Source: Mycobacterium montefiorense (lineage in GTDB: Bacteria > Actinomycetota > Actinomycetes > Mycobacteriales > Mycobacteriaceae). Taken from it: a DNA stretch of 64,000 bases. The notes under the pieces were generated by a model. It was not told the origin of the DNA and did not search any database. It saw only the letters and a list, made by a program, of their open reading frames with translations. Location: NCBI RefSeq assembly GCF_003112775.1, contig NZ_BFCH01000001.1, positions 1 to 64,000 on the forward strand, given 5' to 3'. Shown here in pieces: positions 28,774 through 36,494 of this stretch (position 1 is the stretch's first letter; every line of letters begins with the position of its first letter). A program made the position numbers and the translations under genes.

Positions 28774-29337
28774 GTGCCCTCGATGATGACCACGCTCGAC
28801 GGGTTTCCCGTCCCGGTCGGCGTGTCCGGTCCTGAGAACGGTGTCGTCGTCGTCATCCTCGGCGATGAAAATCGCGAGCTGGGCGCCTACGACGCGGTCT
28901 GCGACCGCCTCCACACCGCTTCGATTCGCACCATCGTCATCGGCCTCGACCCGCGGCTGACCCCGAAGTCGGTGATCGGCATCCTCGACGGGCTGGGCAT
29001 CGGCTGGGCGGTGGTGGTGGGCGATCGCGCCGGCGGCGACATCGCCTGGGAACTGGCGGCGACCAAGCTGGGCCGGTTTGTCGGCTTGGTCGTCGTCGAC
29101 CGCGGACATCCGCGAGTGGCCGACGTCAACGGCGCGGTCCGTGACGACCACTGCCCGCCGGTGGAGATCGGCACCACCGTGTTGGTCAGCACGCAGGACG
29201 GACGCGCCGTGGCCCGCAACAGCCAGCGATTCGTCTACGCCGACTACCGCACGGTGGATTTGCTCGGACGGCGCAATGCGCAGGAGTCGACCGCGCAGTT
29301 GGCGGCCGAGATCGTGTTGCGCACCAGCACCTGGTAG
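28774..29337 (+). CDS. Hypothetical protein, degenerate alpha/beta-hydrolase-like
   Basis: A 187-residue protein with a small alpha/beta layout: VVVVILGDENRELGAYDAVCDRL, then WAVVVGDRAGGDIAWELAA at the place of a nucleophile elbow, then LVVVDRGHP. In that elbow (G-D-R-A-G) the nucleophile position is Arg, so hydrolase activity is unlikely. The start is uncertain between GTG 28774 and ATG 28783 or 28786. It lies between cobQ and the puuD-like gene on the same strand. The family is not recognised with confidence. Confidence 0.6.
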   Translation: MPSMMTTLDGFPVPVGVSGPENGVVVVILGDENRELGAYDAVCDRLHTASIRTIVIGLDPRLTPKSVIGILDGLGIGWAVVVGDRAGGDIAWELAATKLGRFVGLVVVDRGHPRVADVNGAVRDDHCPPVEIGTTVLVSTQDGRAVARNSQRFVYADYRTVDLLGRRNAQESTAQLAAEIVLRTSTW

Positions 29338-29437
29338 CTCGGGCAGGCGAGGACTGATGGGCCGCGGCGCTGACCGCGGCAGACATTCGGCGACAATGCG
29401 GTCGCACGGTCAGGTGAATGGAAAGGATGCGTTTGGC

Positions 29438-30199
29438 GTGAACGCCTCTGCAGCGAGACGGCCGGTAATCGGCCTGACCAGTTATCTCGAGCAGGTGCAG
29501 TCCGACGGGTGGGACATCCCGGCGGGGTATCTGGGCGCGAACTATTTCGAGGGCGTGATCATGGCCGGCGGCATCGCGGTGCTGCTGCCGCCGCAGCCGG
29601 TGGACCCCGATATCACCGAGGCCGTGCTCGACAGCCTGGACGGTTTGGTGATCACCGGGGGGTATGACCTGGACCCGGCCACCTACGGTCAGCAACCGCA
29701 TCCGAAGACCGACGCCCCGCGCACGGTCCGCGACGCGTTCGAATTCGCGCTGTTGCGGGGTGCGCTGGACCGCGGACTCCCGGTGTTGGGTATCTGTCGC
29801 GGCACGCAGATGCTCAATGTCGCGTTCGGCGGAACGCTGCACCAGCACCTGCCCGACGTTCTCGGCCATCGCGGGCATCATGCGGGCTATGGGCGGTTCA
29901 CCGAGTTGCCGGTTCGCACGGTTGCGGGCACTAGGCTGGCCGGTCTGCTGGGTGAGTCCGCCGATGCGTGGTGCTATCACCATCAAGCCGTCGACAAGGT
30001 CGGTGACGGCCTGATCGTCAGCGCCTGGGACGCCGACGGTGTCGTCGAAGGGCTTGAGGTGCCCGGCGACAACTTCGCGGTCGCCGTGCAATGGCATCCC
30101 GAGCAGTTCCTCGACGACCTGCGGCTGTTCGGCGCGATCGTCGACGCTGCGAGCTGCTACGCCGCGAGCACGCGGCTCGGTGATTCGTCTCGTCGTTAG
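29438..30199 (+). CDS. Gamma-glutamyl-gamma-aminobutyrate hydrolase-like class I amidotransferase (Rv2859c-like)
   Basis: A protein of about 253 residues of the peptidase C26/PuuD family, hydrolysing gamma-glutamyl amides in polyamine catabolism. ITGGYDLDPATYGQ, LGICRGTQMLNVAFGG (nucleophile Cys), CYHHQAVD and WHPEQF (His, Glu) are clear. I chose GTG 29438. In-frame GTG 29414 and ATG 29396 are alternatives. In M. tuberculosis it belongs to a glnA4-Rv2859c-aldC-Rv2857c cluster. Those partners are missing here. Its stop overlaps the convergent PPE gene by three to four bases. Confidence 0.87.
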   Translation: MNASAARRPVIGLTSYLEQVQSDGWDIPAGYLGANYFEGVIMAGGIAVLLPPQPVDPDITEAVLDSLDGLVITGGYDLDPATYGQQPHPKTDAPRTVRDAFEFALLRGALDRGLPVLGICRGTQMLNVAFGGTLHQHLPDVLGHRGHHAGYGRFTELPVRTVAGTRLAGLLGESADAWCYHHQAVDKVGDGLIVSAWDADGVVEGLEVPGDNFAVAVQWHPEQFLDDLRLFGAIVDAASCYAASTRLGDSSRR

Positions 30200-31182
30200 C
30201 GGGTGAGTGGCCACGTCGGCGACTCGGCTGTCTCGACCAAACGCATCGGCTGATAACCCCAACCATGCCGCGGCGCAGTGGTTTCCGAGTGCGGCGTGTT
30301 GGCTAGCCAGCCCCGCGGTACAGACAGCGTCCCGACCGATGTCGCGCGCCCGAAGCCGGTTGTGACGGGTGTGGCTGCGGCGCGGCCACGGTTGGGCAGC
30401 AGCGACAGCATCGCCGCCGCGTTATCGAGTGCGGCGCGCTTGTTCAGGGAATTCAGGTGATTGATCGCGAAATCTGACGGCGCAGACAGTGAAGCGAGTT
30501 TCGAAAGTGACGAGCTGACCGGCGACAGGAACGCGTCGAATGCCGTCATCGGTGCTGCGGACAGTGCACCGAGAGCGTCGGGAATGACCGAGATCACTTG
30601 GCGGCCAGCCGCGACCATGTCCGGCGCCGCCTTCAGGGTCCAGCTGCCGGGTGCTCGGGTGATCGTCTCGCCCGGCCCCGCAATGGCGGGCGGTGAGCGC
30701 AACGGTGTCACCGTTGCGGCGCCGGCCGAAGCCTCGGCGTAGCTGTGCATTGTGTCGACGTCCTGAGCCCACATCTGGTCGTAGTCGCCTTCGGCGTCCG
30801 CGATCGCCGGGCTGTACTGGCCCAGACAATTCGTCGCGGCAAGCCAGGTCCGCAGCATGCGGTTAGCCTGGATGGCTGAAGGCGGAACCATCGCTGCCAA
30901 CGCCAACTCATAGGCACTCGCCACCGACCTGGCCTGAGTAGCCGTCTTTTCGGCCTGCACGGCAACGACATTCAGCCAATCGATATGGGCTGCCACGGCC
31001 TCGAGTAACGCCGCTGACCCGGTGGCCAGCTTCGATTTGACCGAACTGTATTGCACCGCCGTGTCATACAGGCGAATGGCCAGCCCGTCCCACGCTATGG
31101 CGGCGTCCATCATCGATCGTGAGCCGGGGCCCGAATACATCAGCCCGGAGTTGATTTCCGGCGGTAGCGTTCCAAAATGCAT
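30196..31182 (-). CDS. PPE family protein, SVP subfamily
   Basis: A 328-residue PPE protein. The N-terminal domain (about 1-175) is typical: MHFGTLPPEINSGLMYSGPGS, then a helical bundle with the conserved W/G region LAATNCLGQYSPAI. The C-terminal part contains GTLSVPRGW, the GxxSVPxxW mark of the SVP subfamily. Such proteins are usually exported by ESX-5. No PE partner, esx or espG gene is adjacent. The start follows AAGGTGAG in a leader that is AT-rich for this genome. An in-frame extension to 31242 lacks PPE features. Confidence 0.9.
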   Translation of the reverse strand: MHFGTLPPEINSGLMYSGPGSRSMMDAAIAWDGLAIRLYDTAVQYSSVKSKLATGSAALLEAVAAHIDWLNVVAVQAEKTATQARSVASAYELALAAMVPPSAIQANRMLRTWLAATNCLGQYSPAIADAEGDYDQMWAQDVDTMHSYAEASAGAATVTPLRSPPAIAGPGETITRAPGSWTLKAAPDMVAAGRQVISVIPDALGALSAAPMTAFDAFLSPVSSSLSKLASLSAPSDFAINHLNSLNKRAALDNAAAMLSLLPNRGRAAATPVTTGFGRATSVGTLSVPRGWLANTPHSETTAPRHGWGYQPMRLVETAESPTWPLTR

Positions 31183-31340
31183 TGCTATCTCACCTTTAGG
31201 GAGGTGGTGAATTTTGAAAACATGGATTTTCCTCCAAGACATAGACGCGAAATAGGCCGCTAGTGGGCGCTATCGCGTTTGCTGGCTGTGAAAGCTCGAT
31301 CGCGCGGCACTAGCGGTGCTGCGGCGAATGAACGCCGGGG

Positions 31341-31363
31341 CACTGGCCCCCAAAAGGCCAGTG
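31341..31363 (-). terminator. Hairpin terminator after LpqS-like gene
   Basis: CACTGGCC (31341-31348) pairs with GGCCAGTG (31356-31363) around a 7-base loop that reads TTTTGGG on the minus strand. It lies just past the stop of the LpqS-like gene. Confidence 0.6.
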
Positions 31364-31371
31364 GTGTCCTA

Positions 31372-31830
31372 TCAGCGACGAGATACGCAGAGCAGCGTCA
31401 AGATTTGATCGCCGCATTCAGCCGCGGGTGCGCTGGTGTGAACATCGCCGGATCGAAAACCTATGCCGGCCAAGGAAGCCGGTAGCTGCGAGCGCACCGT
31501 CTGCGATTGCAATCGCGGCCACATGTCCGGGCGGTCGTGCGTCATCCACATGCTGTGAAACGGCTTTTTGTGTACCGGCGGCGCGCCCCATGAGCAGGCA
31601 CGTTGAAGGTGGGACGTGGCCGTGGACTCGCTACGCGTCTGCGAATGCCCGGCAGTGCTGCCGGCGCTCGGGTTGACGTGTGACCACGCCGCGGGCTCGG
31701 GCAATGTGGCCGCGGAAAACTGGGACCGCAACGCAGAACCGGCGACGAGACTGATGAATAAGCCGAGCGCCGCGACCACGGCGATGGCACGGTGCCACCG
31801 CCGGGAATGTCCAGCGTCCCAAACGTTCAC
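31372..31830 (-). CDS. LpqS-like putative metal-binding exported protein
   Basis: About 152 residues. One hydrophobic segment near the N-terminus (AIAVVAALGLFISLVAGSAL) suggests a signal anchor or signal peptide. There is no lipobox Cys, unlike LpqS. The body is rich in His, Met, Cys and Trp, for example HKKPFHSMWMTHDRPDMW. The C-terminus CGDQILTLLCVSRR resembles the LpqS ending, and LpqS belongs to the copper-responsive RicR regulon. A copper-related role is an inference. The start is uncertain: GTG 31830 is chosen, TTG 31893 is possible. No RicR palindrome was found upstream. Confidence 0.5.
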   Translation of the reverse strand: MNVWDAGHSRRWHRAIAVVAALGLFISLVAGSALRSQFSAATLPEPAAWSHVNPSAGSTAGHSQTRSESTATSHLQRACSWGAPPVHKKPFHSMWMTHDRPDMWPRLQSQTVRSQLPASLAGIGFRSGDVHTSAPAAECGDQILTLLCVSRR

Positions 31831-31983
31831 AGTGGCCCGACTGTACAACACGAAAGCTGTGTACCAGCCGCTGCCAGCTGTGAGATCGATCAAAGTCTGA
31901 TGTGCATTTTGGTGAATGGAAGAATAGCGATATTCGCATTGATTTGCTGATCACACTGACCGCATCAGCGCGAATCGAGTTGG

Positions 31984-32019
31984 GCTGGAACCTATTTAAA
32001 AGCTGGAACCTGTTTAAAA
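31984..32019 (+). repeat. Tandem 18-bp direct repeat
   Basis: Two adjacent copies of GCTGGAACCTRTTTAAAA (31984-32001 and 32002-32019) differ at one base. They lie in the 267-base non-coding gap between the LpqS-like gene and the phosphodiesterase gene. Each unit is AT-rich at its 3' end. Nothing else recognisable lies in this gap. Confidence 0.7.
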
Positions 32020-32097
32020 AGTGATATCGCGTTTCAAACGATGTGGTCCGAAGCTCCCCGATGCCGATCCGGTGCGTGTGAGTCCACCCCACGCAGC

Positions 32098-33231
32098 TTA
32101 CGAGTCGAAAACGATGAGCGGAATTGCCATTTCAGCCGCGGTGGCGCTGCCGTGAAAACCTATGAGGCGAGCCACTTCGGGGGGTTCGTGTTTGGTTGCC
32201 AGCACGGCGGTATCGCCGGTGCAGATGACGACAACGTCGCCGATTCGTGCCAGATGCTGCGGGTTGACCGGCCCGAACATTCCGGTAGCCACCGCTTGTT
32301 CGCGGCTGTAGACCGCGGCACGGCCGTCGAGCAGCTCGCGCCACGTCGCTTGCACGTCGGCCGCGGCTCCGGGTTCGGTGTGCAGGTAGCGCACCCGCGG
32401 TTCGCCCGCGACCACCTGGATTCCCGCGCTCAGCCTGGTGTCGGTGTCCAGATCGACGCGGGCCTGGGGCGGAACGTTGAGACCGCCGTGGTCGGCGGTC
32501 ACCAGCAGCGCCGCGTTCGGGGGCAGGGCGTCGACCAGGCGAGTCAGCAGCGCGTCGATGCGTGCGGCCGCCTCATGCCAGTGTGGAGATCCGATACCGA
32601 ACACGTGCGCGGCGGTGTCCAGGTCGGCGGTGTAGGCATAGACGAGACCCGGCGCTGCACTCAGCTCGTCAATGACGTGCTGGGCGTAGTCGTCGGTCGG
32701 GGCGGTCGGACGAAAGCCCGCGCCGCGATACGCCGCGTCGGTCAGCCCACTGCCGATGAACAACGCCGGCAGTACCGCCCGCGCCGTGACCCCGGATTGG
32801 GTAAGGCGTTCGAACCAGGTGGGCACCGGCTGCCATTCGGCGTATGGCGGGTCGTCACGCCAATAGATGTGGGTGAGAACCCGATCGGTGCCGGGGACGT
32901 TGACGGTGAAGCCCAGGATGCCGTGCGCGCCCGGCGGCGCGCCGGTGCCCAGCGATACCAGGCTGCTCGGCGTGGTGGACGGGAAGGTGCAGGTCAGTTC
33001 GCTCATCCGGCCGGTGCCGCCGGTCAGGACGGAGGCAAGCAGCGGCGCGCTGCCCGCCAGCTCCGGCAGCAGGTGCCAACCCAGGCCGTCTACCAGCACG
33101 ACGGCGACGCGATCAACTTGCTTAGCAACCGATTCCGTCACCGCCAGCCGGTCGACGGCATCCGGGACGCCGAGCAATGCGGCGGCCGCGGGCAGGACAT
33201 CGCACAGGGATCCGGGCGTTGGACCAGACAT
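32098..33231 (-). CDS. Type I phosphodiesterase / nucleotide pyrophosphatase family protein
   Basis: A 377-residue protein of the alkaline phosphatase superfamily. Metal and catalytic residues are visible: VVLVDGLGW (first Asp), FPSTTPSSLVSLGTG (Thr nucleophile and context), ADLDTAAHVFG (Asp, His), TADHGG (Asp-His) and GFHGS (His). There is no signal peptide, so it is probably cytoplasmic. It would cleave phosphodiester or pyrophosphate bonds. The substrate is unknown. It is 150 bases downstream of nicT on the same strand, with a weak possible small ORF between them. Confidence 0.87.
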   Translation of the reverse strand: MSGPTPGSLCDVLPAAAALLGVPDAVDRLAVTESVAKQVDRVAVVLVDGLGWHLLPELAGSAPLLASVLTGGTGRMSELTCTFPSTTPSSLVSLGTGAPPGAHGILGFTVNVPGTDRVLTHIYWRDDPPYAEWQPVPTWFERLTQSGVTARAVLPALFIGSGLTDAAYRGAGFRPTAPTDDYAQHVIDELSAAPGLVYAYTADLDTAAHVFGIGSPHWHEAAARIDALLTRLVDALPPNAALLVTADHGGLNVPPQARVDLDTDTRLSAGIQVVAGEPRVRYLHTEPGAAADVQATWRELLDGRAAVYSREQAVATGMFGPVNPQHLARIGDVVVICTGDTAVLATKHEPPEVARLIGFHGSATAAEMAIPLIVFDS

Positions 33232-33275
33232 GGCCCCAGTCTGGCACGACTAAACGTGAGCCAGCCGTTCGCTGG

Positions 33276-33383
33276 TCACCTCGACCTCATCCGCGCCACG
33301 GGAACGACTGTGCCCCAGGTAATCCGGGAGTCGTCCAGTGCGCCGGTGATCTTCGACTGCCCGCCGCAGACGCGGCAGCGCAC
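33276..33383 (-). CDS. Possible 35-residue CxxC peptide
   Basis: A GTG-started frame begins MRCRVCGGQSKITGALDDSR and ends at 33276. The opening C-R-V-C-G-G resembles half of a zinc ribbon. The ribosome-binding site is weak, and no homologue is known to me. It fills the gap between nicT and the phosphodiesterase gene. Confidence 0.22.
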   Translation of the reverse strand: MRCRVCGGQSKITGALDDSRITWGTVVPVARMRSR

Positions 33384-33392
33384 CTCGGCGGG

Positions 33393-34511
33393 CTAGGGCG
33401 CGCTCTCGGCGGGCACGGACCACTTCTCTTCGATGCGGCCATAGCGCCAGACGAGCAGCGCTACCAGCCAGGTGATCACGAAGATGCCGACTATGACGAA
33501 GCCGACGGTGTTGAGGTCGAGCTCGCCGAGCCAGTCCCAGAAGGGGCCCCGCCACCCGAGCTGGCCGGCGAACAGGCCGAGCAGTTCCATACTGCCGATC
33601 AACAGGGCGACGACGACCGAAAGCCCGGTAATGGTGATGTTGTAGTAGATCTTGCGCACCGGGTTGGAAAACGCCCAGCCGTAGGCGAAGTTCATGAACG
33701 AGCCGTCGATGGTGTCCAGCAGGCACATGCCGGCGGCGAACAGCACCGGCAAACACAGGATCGCGTACCACGGCAGCCCGGCCGCCGCGCTAGAGCCGGC
33801 CAGCACCAGCAGGGCGATCTCGGTGGCGGTGTCGAAGCCCAGTCCGAACAGCAAGCCGACCGGGTACATGTGCCAGGACTTGGAGATCGACTGGGTGAAA
33901 CGGCCGAGGAAGCGGTTGAGGAATCCACGGTTGTCCAAATGCTGTTCCAGCTCGGCCTCGTCGTATTCGCCGCGGCGCAACCGCAGGAACACCCGCAGGA
34001 TTCCGACCAGCACGATCACGTTGAGAAGGGCGATCAGATAGAGGAAGACGCCCGAGACGCTGGTTCCGATCAGGCCGGTGTAGTGATGCAGCGCCGAGGA
34101 ATCGTCTTCGACCGGCCCCACGATGGCCTTCGCGCCGATCGCCAGCAGCATCGCCAGCACGAACACCACGGTCGAGTGGCCTAGCGAGAAAAAGAATCCG
34201 ACCGCAAGCGGGCGCTGCCCGTCGCTCATCAGCTTGCGGGTGGTGTTGTCGATGGCGGCGATATGGTCGGCGTCAAAGGCGTGCCGCAGGCCCAGCGCGT
34301 AAGCCGTCAGTCCGACACCGATGCCAAATGCCTTGCCGCCCACACTCAGTCGCGCCGGATCCACAAGTAAGACCAGGGTGGCCCAGCCGATGAGATGCAG
34401 CGCGACGATCACCGCCAGCATGGCCCCCAGACGTCCCCATTCCGCGGGAGCCAGGAGGCCGTGCAGCCCGGCTAACCTGCTCTGACGGGTCCGGAGTTCA
34501 GTACTGGCCAC
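33393..34511 (-). CDS. nicT: NiCoT-family nickel/cobalt permease
   Basis: A 372-residue integral membrane transporter for Ni2+ and/or Co2+. The signature RHAFDADHIAAIDN in the second helix contains the HX4DH metal motif. LGFDTATEIALLVLA and a further TxxGMxxxDxxD-like segment (FAAGMCLLDTIDG) are family hallmarks. There are eight predicted helices, with a charged loop near 200. It is orthologous to Rv2856. It diverges from a Fur-family gene across a 114-base gap holding a Nur-box-like repeat, so metal-dependent repression is likely. Nickel would serve urease or hydrogenase, and cobalt would serve cobalamin synthesis. Confidence 0.94.
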   Translation of the reverse strand: MASTELRTRQSRLAGLHGLLAPAEWGRLGAMLAVIVALHLIGWATLVLLVDPARLSVGGKAFGIGVGLTAYALGLRHAFDADHIAAIDNTTRKLMSDGQRPLAVGFFFSLGHSTVVFVLAMLLAIGAKAIVGPVEDDSSALHHYTGLIGTSVSGVFLYLIALLNVIVLVGILRVFLRLRRGEYDEAELEQHLDNRGFLNRFLGRFTQSISKSWHMYPVGLLFGLGFDTATEIALLVLAGSSAAAGLPWYAILCLPVLFAAGMCLLDTIDGSFMNFAYGWAFSNPVRKIYYNITITGLSVVVALLIGSMELLGLFAGQLGWRGPFWDWLGELDLNTVGFVIVGIFVITWLVALLVWRYGRIEEKWSVPAESAP

Positions 34512-34542
34512 CGGGTCGACTCTAGGGTCGGGCGCGAGCTCG

Positions 34543-34559
34543 ATGCAAGCGAGTTGCAG
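34543..34559. promoter_or_regulatory. Nur-box-like operator between nicT and fur paralogue
   Basis: TGCAA (34544-34548), GCGAG, TTGCA (34554-34558) is a perfect inverted repeat with a 5-base spacer. Written as hexamers it is ATGCAA-N5-TTGCAG. The nickel regulator box of Streptomyces is TTGCAA-N5-TTGCAA, a match of 10 of 12. It lies in the divergent promoter region and could control both genes. Confidence 0.7.
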
Positions 34560-34625
34560 GACGGCTACCCGCTCGGGCGGTGCCTAAGACTGGCAATCCG
34601 GCATGTCCGGCGCAACACTGAACGG

Positions 34626-35108
34626 GTGACGTCCAACCGGTCTGCGCTCGACCCTGAAGTCACTGAACGCATCGGCGACTTTCTGCGTGCCCGCGGGCTG
34701 CGGCGGATGACGTCACGCATACAGGTGTTGGCGGTGCTCGAACCGGTCAACGGCCACCTCTCCGTCGCGGAGATCCATCGCCGGGTGCAGGCCGGCTTGC
34801 CGGCCGGCGCCCAGCCACCCGACGTGGCCACCATCTACCGCACCGTGACCACCCTGGTCGAGCAGGCGGTGCTGCACGCGTTGACCCTCGACGGCGGCAT
34901 CACCACCTACGGGCTGGCGGCCGCCCCCCATCACCACGCGGTGTGCACGCAGTGCGGCTCGATCATCGAAGTGCCCGCCCGGCAGCTGAGCTCCGCGCTC
35001 GAACACGCGATGGAGGGTAGTGCGTTCGCCCTGTCGGAGCGCGCCGGCCTGACGTTGCGCGGTCTGTGCCCGCAATGCCAGCAAGCCGAGTCGGCGGGCC
35101 GCCGCTGA
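34626..35108 (+). CDS. Fur-family metalloregulator, probable nickel regulator Nur
   Basis: A 160-residue Fur-family repressor. The winged-helix domain is residues 1-85, with HLSVAEIHRRVQAG and the recognition helix PDVATIYRTVTTLVEQAVL. The dimerisation domain has HHHAVCTQCGSI and LCPQCQ, two CxxC pairs that usually hold structural zinc. The HHHxxC region normally forms a regulatory metal site. The start is GTG 34626. An upstream open frame to 34554 would run through the operator. Assignment as Nur rather than Zur or Fur rests on the adjacent nicT and the TGCAA-N5-TTGCA operator. It is not part of the locus in M. tuberculosis as I recall it. Confidence 0.82.
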   Translation: MTSNRSALDPEVTERIGDFLRARGLRRMTSRIQVLAVLEPVNGHLSVAEIHRRVQAGLPAGAQPPDVATIYRTVTTLVEQAVLHALTLDGGITTYGLAAAPHHHAVCTQCGSIIEVPARQLSSALEHAMEGSAFALSERAGLTLRGLCPQCQQAESAGRR

Positions 35109-35110
35109 GG

Positions 35111-36490
35111 TCAGCGCAGGCCCAATAGCGCGTTCTCCACCACCTCGGGCAGCGCCGGATGGATCCAGTACTGCCCGCGGGCCATTTCCGGGGCGGTAAG
35201 TCCGAAACTGATGGCCTGGATCAACGGCTGGATTATCGACGATGCCTGATGTCCCATGATGTGCGCACCCAGCAGCCGCCCGGTGCCGCGCTCGCCGATC
35301 AGCTTCACGATGCCGGTGGTGTCCTCCATCGCCCAGCCGTAGGCGACGTCGCCGTAGTCCTGAATTTTCACCGAGATCTTGAAACCCTGTGCAATGGCTT
35401 CGTTTTCGGTCAAACCCACGCACGCGATCTGGGGATCGGTGAATACCGCGGACGGCACGTAGCGGTGGTCGGTGATCGCCATCGATTCGGTGTCGTCCCA
35501 GTCGCACAACAGATTGTGCTGCACCACGCGCGCCTCGTGGTTGGCTACGTGCTTGAGCTGATACGGCGAGGAGACGTCGCCGAGGGCGAAAACCCCGCGC
35601 GCCGTGGTCCGCTGGTACTCGTCGACGACCACGAGGCCGTCCTCGATGGCGACACCGGCTTGATCGGCGTCCAAAAGATCAGCATTGGAAACCCGGCCCG
35701 TCGCGACCAGTAGTGCGTCGGCTTTGATGGTGTGACCGTTATCGAGTTGCACTGCGACGCCCGGGGCCTGGTCCTCGGCACTCACGACATTGCGATGGGT
35801 GTGCAGTTCCCATTTGCTCGACGCGATGCGGGTGAAGCGTTTGCACAGGGTGTCATCGCAATGCCGCAGCAAGGCAGATCCGCGTACCACCAGGGTGACT
35901 CGCGAGCCCAGCGAGGAGAAGATGTGGGCGAATTCGGCCGACACGAAACCGCCTCCGACGATCACCAGATGCTCTGGCAACTCGGAGATTCGCATGATCG
36001 TGTCGCTGGTGTAGTACTGGGCACCGCTCTCGAGGATGGCCGGGGGAACCACCGAACGTGCACCCGCGGCTATCACCACCTGGTCGGCCGAGAACTCGTC
36101 GCCGGCGTCGGTGCGCAGCAGGTAGCGCCCGTCGGCCTGAACCGGACCGAATCGGGTGTGCTGCTTGTACACGTCGATATTGGGCTCGGAGCTGCGATAG
36201 TCCTCGCCGCCGACGCCGATCGGATCGATGCGCCCGAAGACGCGCGAGACGATGTCATCCCAGCGCACCCGGTCAATGCGCGCGTCGACGCCGTAGTGCG
36301 CCGCCTCCCGGATCGTTTGGGCGACCTCGGCGGCGTAGACGAACATCTTGGTCGGGATGCACCCAACGTTCAGGCAGGTACCGCCGAATGTGCCCTGCTC
36401 GCAGATCGCCACCCGCTTGTCGGCGAAGCGATCGTCGAGAATGGTGTTGCCCGAACCGGTTCCGATGATTGCGATATCGTAAGTCTGCAC
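35111..36490 (-). CDS. mtr: Mycothione reductase
   Basis: A 459-residue NADPH-dependent flavoprotein that reduces mycothiol disulfide. The N-terminal FAD motif is IAIIGTGSGN. The redox pair is Cys39/Cys44 in GGTCLNVGC. The NADPH domain has VIVGGGFVSAEFA. ARGVFALGDVSSPYQL binds FAD. The C-terminal YWIHPALPEVVENAL supplies the catalytic His-Glu. The GTG start at 36490 gives exactly the length of M. tuberculosis Mtr and its conserved opening (x-QTYDIAIIG). It is convergent with the fur-like gene, two bases apart. Confidence 0.97.
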   Translation of the reverse strand: MQTYDIAIIGTGSGNTILDDRFADKRVAICEQGTFGGTCLNVGCIPTKMFVYAAEVAQTIREAAHYGVDARIDRVRWDDIVSRVFGRIDPIGVGGEDYRSSEPNIDVYKQHTRFGPVQADGRYLLRTDAGDEFSADQVVIAAGARSVVPPAILESGAQYYTSDTIMRISELPEHLVIVGGGFVSAEFAHIFSSLGSRVTLVVRGSALLRHCDDTLCKRFTRIASSKWELHTHRNVVSAEDQAPGVAVQLDNGHTIKADALLVATGRVSNADLLDADQAGVAIEDGLVVVDEYQRTTARGVFALGDVSSPYQLKHVANHEARVVQHNLLCDWDDTESMAITDHRYVPSAVFTDPQIACVGLTENEAIAQGFKISVKIQDYGDVAYGWAMEDTTGIVKLIGERGTGRLLGAHIMGHQASSIIQPLIQAISFGLTAPEMARGQYWIHPALPEVVENALLGLR

Positions 36491-36494
36491 GCCG

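Noticed and set aside
32041-33396. 451-residue plus-strand frame opposite the phosphodiesterase gene
   Set aside because: The minus-strand protein has all metal-site motifs of its family. The plus frame is a shadow.
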